NCBI GenBank assembly: GCA_017935365.1
Contig: JAGBHT010000005.1
Coordinates: 31,351-95,350 of the forward strand
Source: Ruminiclostridium sp.
GTDB lineage: Bacteria > Bacillota > Clostridia > Oscillospirales > Ruminococcaceae
DNA length: 64,000 bases
Reading direction: 5' to 3'
Of the stretch, positions 60,387-64,000 are shown in pieces; position 1 is the first letter of the stretch, and each line of letters begins with the position of its first letter. The notes beneath the pieces are model-generated. The model searched no databases. It was not told where the DNA came from and saw only the letters and a list, made by a program, of their open reading frames with translations. A program made the position numbers and the translations under genes.

Positions 60387-60470
60387 TGCCGATGGCGGGG
60401 GTCGAACCCGCACGGTATTGCTACCAACGGATTTTGAGTCCGTCACGTCTGCCAATTCCATCACATCGGC
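60384..60470 (-). tRNA. tRNA-Leu (anticodon CAA), CCA encoded
   Basis: Minus strand: acceptor GCCGATG paired with CATCGGC, discriminator A and encoded CCA; D-arm GGAATTGGCAGACG; anticodon stem ACGGA/TCCGT with loop CTCAAAA; long variable arm (TGGTAGCAATACCG) typical of class II tRNA; T-arm GCGGGTTCGACCCCCGC. It reads UUG codons. Confidence 0.96.
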
Positions 60471-60529
60471 TTATATTGTCTTTGCGAAAGCGCACTATAT
60501 CACAATAATAACGATTTCACAGTTCGATT

Positions 60530-60558
60530 ATTATATCATAGCAGAAAAATATTGTCAA
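60530..60558 (-). promoter_or_regulatory. tRNA-Leu promoter
   Basis: Minus strand TTGACA-N17-TATAAT, 60 bases before the tRNA 5' end. Confidence 0.85.
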
Positions 60559-60608
60559 TAGATTTTCACCATTTTCCAAAATAGTTTAGTGTTTTTTTAT
60601 AAAAAGCA

Positions 60609-60637
60609 CTTGACAATTTGTTGAAAATGCCTTAAAA
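60609..60637 (+). promoter_or_regulatory. rny promoter
   Basis: TTGACA-N17-TAAAAT. It leaves a leader of about 200 bases before rny in which I see no gene. Confidence 0.7.
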
Positions 60638-60843
60638 TTATTATTGAGTAAATATCTATTATAACTCAGGAAATCTGTCTGTCAACAGTAAATTCTAATG
60701 AAAAGACAGACGGAGATCCGCTTATTTTACATATATACAATTAAATGTTGAAATGTAAAATCAGCCGTGCAGGCACACAAGCTGTTATTGCGATAACTGC
60801 GGCGGCGTGACACGGCAATTCTGAAAAGGAGGAACGCTAACCC

Positions 60844-62442
60844 ATGGAAGTGTGGCTTGCAGTTACACTCTGTGCGGCGGCATTCGTAGTCGGAGCGGCG
60901 ATATTCGGTTTTGTAATGTACAAAATGGGTATCGAGCATAGAAAAAAGACGGCAGAAGCGCAGATCGAGTCTGCCGAAAAGGAAGCAAGCAGGATAGTAT
61001 CCGAGGCTAACGAAAAAGCTCAGGCAACAAAGAAAACCGCACTGGTTGAGGCTAAAGATGAGATCTTTAAACTCAAAGAGAACAACGAAAAAGAAATCCA
61101 GAGACTGAAAAACGAAACCGACAGGGAACTCAAAGAACGCAGAGCGGAGGTAACACGCTCTGAAAGAAGACTTCAGCAGAAAGAGGAGAACCTCGACAAG
61201 AAGAACGACAAGATCGAACGACTTGAAGAACAGCTCCAGAATAAGAACAAAAAGGCTGAAGAAAAGCTGGCAGAAGCCGAGGCTATCAAGAAAAGCCAGA
61301 TGGATATACTCGAAAAGATATCCGGCTTTACTATAGACCAGGCTAAGGAACATCTGCTGAGTATGCTCGACAGTGAGCTTACTCACGAAAAGGCTGTAAA
61401 GATCACAGCTTACGAACAGCGTCTTAAGGACGAATGTGACGAAAAGGCAAGACAGTATATTTCACTTGCAATTTCAAGACTTGCCGCAGATACGGTATCC
61501 GAAGTTGCGGTATCGGTAGTACCTCTGCCGAACGATGAAATGAAGGGCAGGATAATCGGACGTGAAGGCAGAAACATCCGTGCGCTTGAACAGCTCACAG
61601 GCGTCGATCTTATCATCGATGATACTCCCGAGGCTATCACGCTCTCATGCCACGATCATGTAAGACGTGAGATAGCAAGAATAGCGCTTGAAAAGCTTAT
61701 TCAGGACGGACGTATCCATCCTACAAGAATTGAAGAAACGGTTGAAAAGGCAAGACGTGAGGTTGAACTCAAGATCAAGCAGGAGGGCGAGCGTGCCGTT
61801 ATGGAAACGAACGTCAACGGTCTGCACCACGAGCTTGTAAGACTTATCGGACGTCTTTACTACCGTACTTCCTACCGTCAGAACGTACTTAACCACTCTA
61901 TCGAGGTTGCACATCTCGCAGGCATTATGGCAAGCGAACTCGGTGTTGACGCAACACTCGCAAGAAGAGCAGGTCTTCTGCACGATATCGGTAAGGCTCT
62001 TAACCACGAGATCGAAGGCTCACACGTTCAGATAGGTGTTGATGTCTGCCGTAAGTATAAGGAAAGTCCCGAAGTTATCCACGCTATCGAGGCTCACCAC
62101 GGCGACGTTGAGATCCACTCTGTTATCGCCGCTCTTGTACAGGCAGCCGACGCAATAAGCGCCGCACGTCCCGCCGCAAGAAGCGAGAACTATGAGAACT
62201 ACATCAAGCGTTTACAGAAGCTTGAAGAGATATGCAGTTCTTATAACGGCGTTGAAAAGTCATTTGCTATCCAGGCAGGTCGCGAGGTAAGAATCATGAT
62301 CAAGCCCGAACAGGTAAATGATGATAAGATGGTAGTTCTGGCAAGAGAGATTTCCCAGCGTATCGAAAACGAGATGGAATATCCCGGTCAGATAAAGGTA
62401 CATCTGATAAGAGAAAGCAGAGCTATAGATTACGCAAAATAA
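60844..62442 (+). CDS. rny: Ribonuclease Y
   Basis: A 532-residue protein: N-terminal membrane helix (about residues 4-28), a long Lys/Glu coiled coil (to about 180), a KH domain ([32 protein letters not shown]) and an HD domain ([32 protein letters not shown]). It starts bulk mRNA decay at the membrane and processes many leaders, including T-box RNAs in B. subtilis. AGGAGG precedes the ATG. Confidence 0.96.
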   Translation: MEVWLAVTLCAAAFVVGAAIFGFVMYKMGIEHRKKTAEAQIESAEKEASRIVSEANEKAQATKKTALVEAKDEIFKLKENNEKEIQRLKNETDRELKERRAEVTRSERRLQQKEENLDKKNDKIERLEEQLQNKNKKAEEKLAEAEAIKKSQMDILEKISGFTIDQAKEHLLSMLDSELTHEKAVKITAYEQRLKDECDEKARQYISLAISRLAADTVSEVAVSVVPLPNDEMKGRIIGREGRNIRALEQLTGVDLIIDDTPEAITLSCHDHVRREIARIALEKLIQDGRIHPTRIEETVEKARREVELKIKQEGERAVMETNVNGLHHELVRLIGRLYYRTSYRQNVLNHSIEVAHLAGIMASELGVDATLARRAGLLHDIGKALNHEIEGSHVQIGVDVCRKYKESPEVIHAIEAHHGDVEIHSVIAALVQAADAISAARPAARSENYENYIKRLQKLEEICSSYNGVEKSFAIQAGREVRIMIKPEQVNDDKMVVLAREISQRIENEMEYPGQIKVHLIRESRAIDYAK

Positions 62443-62453
62443 GTCATAGACCT

Positions 62454-62492
62454 AAAGGAGCTGTTGCATAGATTTATGTGACAGCTCCTTTT
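62454..62492 (+). terminator. rny terminator
   Basis: AAAGGAGCTGT ... ACAGCTCCTTTT with a 16-base loop. Confidence 0.8.
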
Positions 62493-62510
62493 GTACAAAG
62501 AGGTATTCTT

Positions 62511-63761
62511 ATGAAGAAGAGATTAACGGCAGTACTTACGGCAATTGCGATTATGCTTACAGGCTGTGCAGGCAATGTCACATCAGGCACAGACAGCCGG
62601 GGTACGCAAAGCAACGTATCTGATGGTACAAACAACGGTACAGCATCTGTACCGGATACGGACGCTTCAAGCTATGAGATAATCACCGCAACCGAAATGG
62701 CGGAAAAAATGGGACTTGGCATAAGTCTTGGCAACACTATGGAAGCATATGAGGCTACCGATTGCGAGAAGATGTCTTACGAATGGATCCCCGTTGTCGG
62801 CGGAAACGAGCCGCAGGATTATGAAACCTGCTGGGGCGCAGATGTTACCACGCAGGAGATCATCGACGGTATGAAAGCCGAGGGATTCAACACCGTGCGT
62901 ATTCCGGTGTTCTGGGGCAATATGATGGAGAACGATGGCACATACACGATAAACAAGGAATATCTTGCGAGAGTTAAGGAAATCGTTGACTACTGCGAAA
63001 AAGCTGGCGTGTATTCTGTTATAAATATCCATCACTTTGACGAGTTCATCATAAGAAGAAACGATCTTGACAAGTGCAAGGAGATTTTCACCCACCTGTG
63101 GACGCAGATTGCCGAATACTTCGCCGATTATCCCTACACGCTCGTTTTTGAGGGATATAACGAATATCTCGGCGGCGACCAGTTCGATTCAAACGGTAAT
63201 CTCAAGGCGCAGTCCGAAACCAACGCATACAAGATGACCAATACGCTCAATCAGGCGTTTGTAGACGCAGTAAGAAGCACAGGCGGATATAACGCTCAGC
63301 GTGTGCTTATAGTTTCGGGTTACTGGACAAACATCGACAAGACGACTTCGGCAAGATTTACTATGCCGGAGGACCTTGTAAACGACAGACTTATGGTATC
63401 CGTTCACTATGTTGATAATTCAATGTACTGGGCTAACAAGATAGGCGGTGAGGAATGGCTGAAATATATCGACAGCCAGTGCGCCGAGCTCAAGGACGCT
63501 TTCCTCGATAACGACATCCCCGTTTTTATGGGTGAAACAACATCGACCTATCCCGAAAGCAATTTTGCAAAGGACGCAGAATACACAGATTCTTCCGAGT
63601 GCCTTTCAATCGTGCTCGGAAAACTGACCGACCTCGGAATCGTTCCCGTTATATGGGACACCAACAGCCATTTCTATTCGAGGACTACATATAAAATAGT
63701 AAACAGTTCAGACAGAAAAGTTATACGGGAATATGCCGATAAACTGAAAGCAGAACAATAA
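62511..63761 (+). CDS. Glycoside hydrolase family 5 endoglucanase-type lipoprotein
   Basis: 416 residues from the ATG at 62511 (AGAGG ahead); an earlier in-frame start lies inside the rny terminator. Lipobox MLTGC and a Ser/Thr/Asn/Gly linker precede one GH5 domain: GLGISLGNTMEA, GFNTVRIPVFW, INIHHFDEF, the acid/base Glu in FEGYNEYLGG, HYVDNSMYW and the nucleophile Glu in PVFMGETTSTY. No dockerin or carbohydrate-binding module, so it acts as a cell-surface enzyme on beta-glucans or mannans. No promoter of its own is obvious. Confidence 0.9.
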   Translation: MKKRLTAVLTAIAIMLTGCAGNVTSGTDSRGTQSNVSDGTNNGTASVPDTDASSYEIITATEMAEKMGLGISLGNTMEAYEATDCEKMSYEWIPVVGGNEPQDYETCWGADVTTQEIIDGMKAEGFNTVRIPVFWGNMMENDGTYTINKEYLARVKEIVDYCEKAGVYSVINIHHFDEFIIRRNDLDKCKEIFTHLWTQIAEYFADYPYTLVFEGYNEYLGGDQFDSNGNLKAQSETNAYKMTNTLNQAFVDAVRSTGGYNAQRVLIVSGYWTNIDKTTSARFTMPEDLVNDRLMVSVHYVDNSMYWANKIGGEEWLKYIDSQCAELKDAFLDNDIPVFMGETTSTYPESNFAKDAEYTDSSECLSIVLGKLTDLGIVPVIWDTNSHFYSRTTYKIVNSSDRKVIREYADKLKAEQ

Positions 63762-63766
63762 GAACG

Positions 63767-63787
63767 AGCCGCGGAATCACCGCGGCT
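63767..63787 (+). terminator. Hairpin after the GH5 gene
   Basis: AGCCGCGG-aatca-CCGCGGCT; no strong T-run follows. Confidence 0.5.
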
Positions 63788-63817
63788 TCAGTATGTCGAA
63801 AAACCTATATAACTTTT

Positions 63818-63866
63818 TAAAATGGGGTTTGGGGCGTAGCCCCAAGCGGAGTGAGGGCAGCAGGGT
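63818..63866 (-). repeat. Dispersed G/C-rich repeat, family B, cut by the IS end
   Basis: In reverse it reads GCTGCCCTCACTCCGC and TTGGGGCTACGCCCCAAACC, matching 55927-55972. The match breaks off at about 63866, where the IS30-type end begins. Confidence 0.7.
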
Positions 63867-64000
63867 AGATTGTCAAGTCAAGTGCAACACTTTTTAGACA
63901 AAAATTCGAGAGGAGAAAGATAACCAAGACATTTACGAGGACGACTATTAATTAAATGAATAACTTTTTGGAATTCTTCTTCGGAAACACTTAAAAAATC
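63867..64000 (-). mobile_element. IS30-family insertion sequence, 3' end (continues beyond window)
   Basis: The terminal bases GATTGTCAAGTCAAGTGCAA (from about 63869) resemble ends of IS30-type elements and overlap the transposase stop. The left boundary is the loss of similarity to family B. The other end lies outside the window, so the target duplication cannot be checked. Confidence 0.7.
63878..64000 (-). CDS. IS30 family transposase, C-terminal 40 residues
   Basis: The minus-strand frame is open from the window edge to a TGA at 63878-63880. It encodes a C-terminus containing INSRPRKCLGYLSPLEFLS, the strongly conserved end of IS30 transposases (N-x-R-P-R-K-x-L-G-Y-x-T/S-P). The DDE catalytic part lies outside the window. 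This frame was too short to stand out as an ORF. Confidence 0.85.
   Translation of the reverse strand, partial: DFLSVSEEEFQKVIHLINSRPRKCLGYLSPLEFLSKKCCT

Noticed and set aside
59670..60464. Long open frames on both strands across the 160-bp array (up to 264 codons)
   Set aside because: They repeat the same phrases with the repeat period, have no ribosome site, and one runs through the tRNA gene. They are by-products of G/C-rich repeats.

Overview
The window looks like chromosomal DNA of a Gram-positive, anaerobic, flagellated gut member of the Clostridia, most likely Oscillospiraceae/Ruminococcaceae and close to [Eubacterium] siraeum or Ruminococcus (inference). The reasons are FabK as enoyl-ACP reductase, strong AGGAGG-type ribosome sites, a tryptophan T-box, the B. 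subtilis-like flgM-flgN-flgK-flgL-yviE-fliW-csrA order, a PPi-type phosphofructokinase, ferredoxin-type pyrimidine reduction, and a lipoprotein GH5 glycanase. No phage or plasmid module is visible. The only transposase is an IS30-type gene cut by the right edge.

Layout. 1-1.6 kb: tyrS end, a GNAT acetyltransferase and a SLOG protein. 1.7-11.7 kb: nearly complete type II fatty-acid synthesis and acetyl-CoA carboxylase set (minus strand fabH-fabK-fabG-fabF-accB-fabZ-accC-accD-accA, then acpP from its own promoter), with fabD facing away. 11.7-18.4 kb: PAP2 phosphatase, aroE, aroK, an amidohydrolase, an unpaired fumarase alpha subunit, a transglutaminase-like protein, trmL and degV. 18.6-21.5 kb: metY behind a leader with a Cys-codon peptide, then mnmA. 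21.6-22.5 kb: an AT-rich cassette of two small secreted ORFs bracketed by near-identical terminators. 22.7-31.1 kb: late flagellar operon from a sigma-28 promoter. 31.8-43.1 kb: a reductive pyrimidine degradation and uptake locus (preA, hydA, class III aminotransferase, Fe-alcohol dehydrogenase, DUF523, ABC transporter) with a divergent PucR regulator. 43.3-53.2 kb: mixed genes, including a broken LRR/FN3 surface gene, pfp, a lone mazF, an SGNH lipoprotein, a candidate structured RNA, rmuC, and an XRE regulator facing a cysteine-repeat surface protein. 53.5-55.6 kb: trpB2 under a Trp T-box. 56-59.4 kb: MATE exporter, thioredoxin-reductase-like protein and lipid kinase. 59.5-60.5 kb: a tandem array related to the adjacent tRNA-Leu 3' end. 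60.8-63.8 kb: rny and GH5. 63.9-64 kb: IS30.

The most unusual item is the substrate-binding lipoprotein of the pyrimidine-locus ABC transporter (37955-39103). The segment that begins every ordinary NMT1/THI5-type binding protein is at its C-terminus, and the segment that normally follows is at its N-terminus behind the lipobox. This is a natural circular permutation. The same locus has a dihydropyrimidine dehydrogenase without FAD/NADPH domains, no visible beta-ureidopropionase, and intrinsic terminators in the leaders of both divergent transcripts.

Intergenic DNA holds several short structured repeat families: one with a shared 18-bp core, one G/C-rich family, hairpins with a conserved RTCCTT-type loop, and two long near-perfect palindromes. 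The positions of terminators, promoters and motifs were read by eye; nothing was searched against databases.
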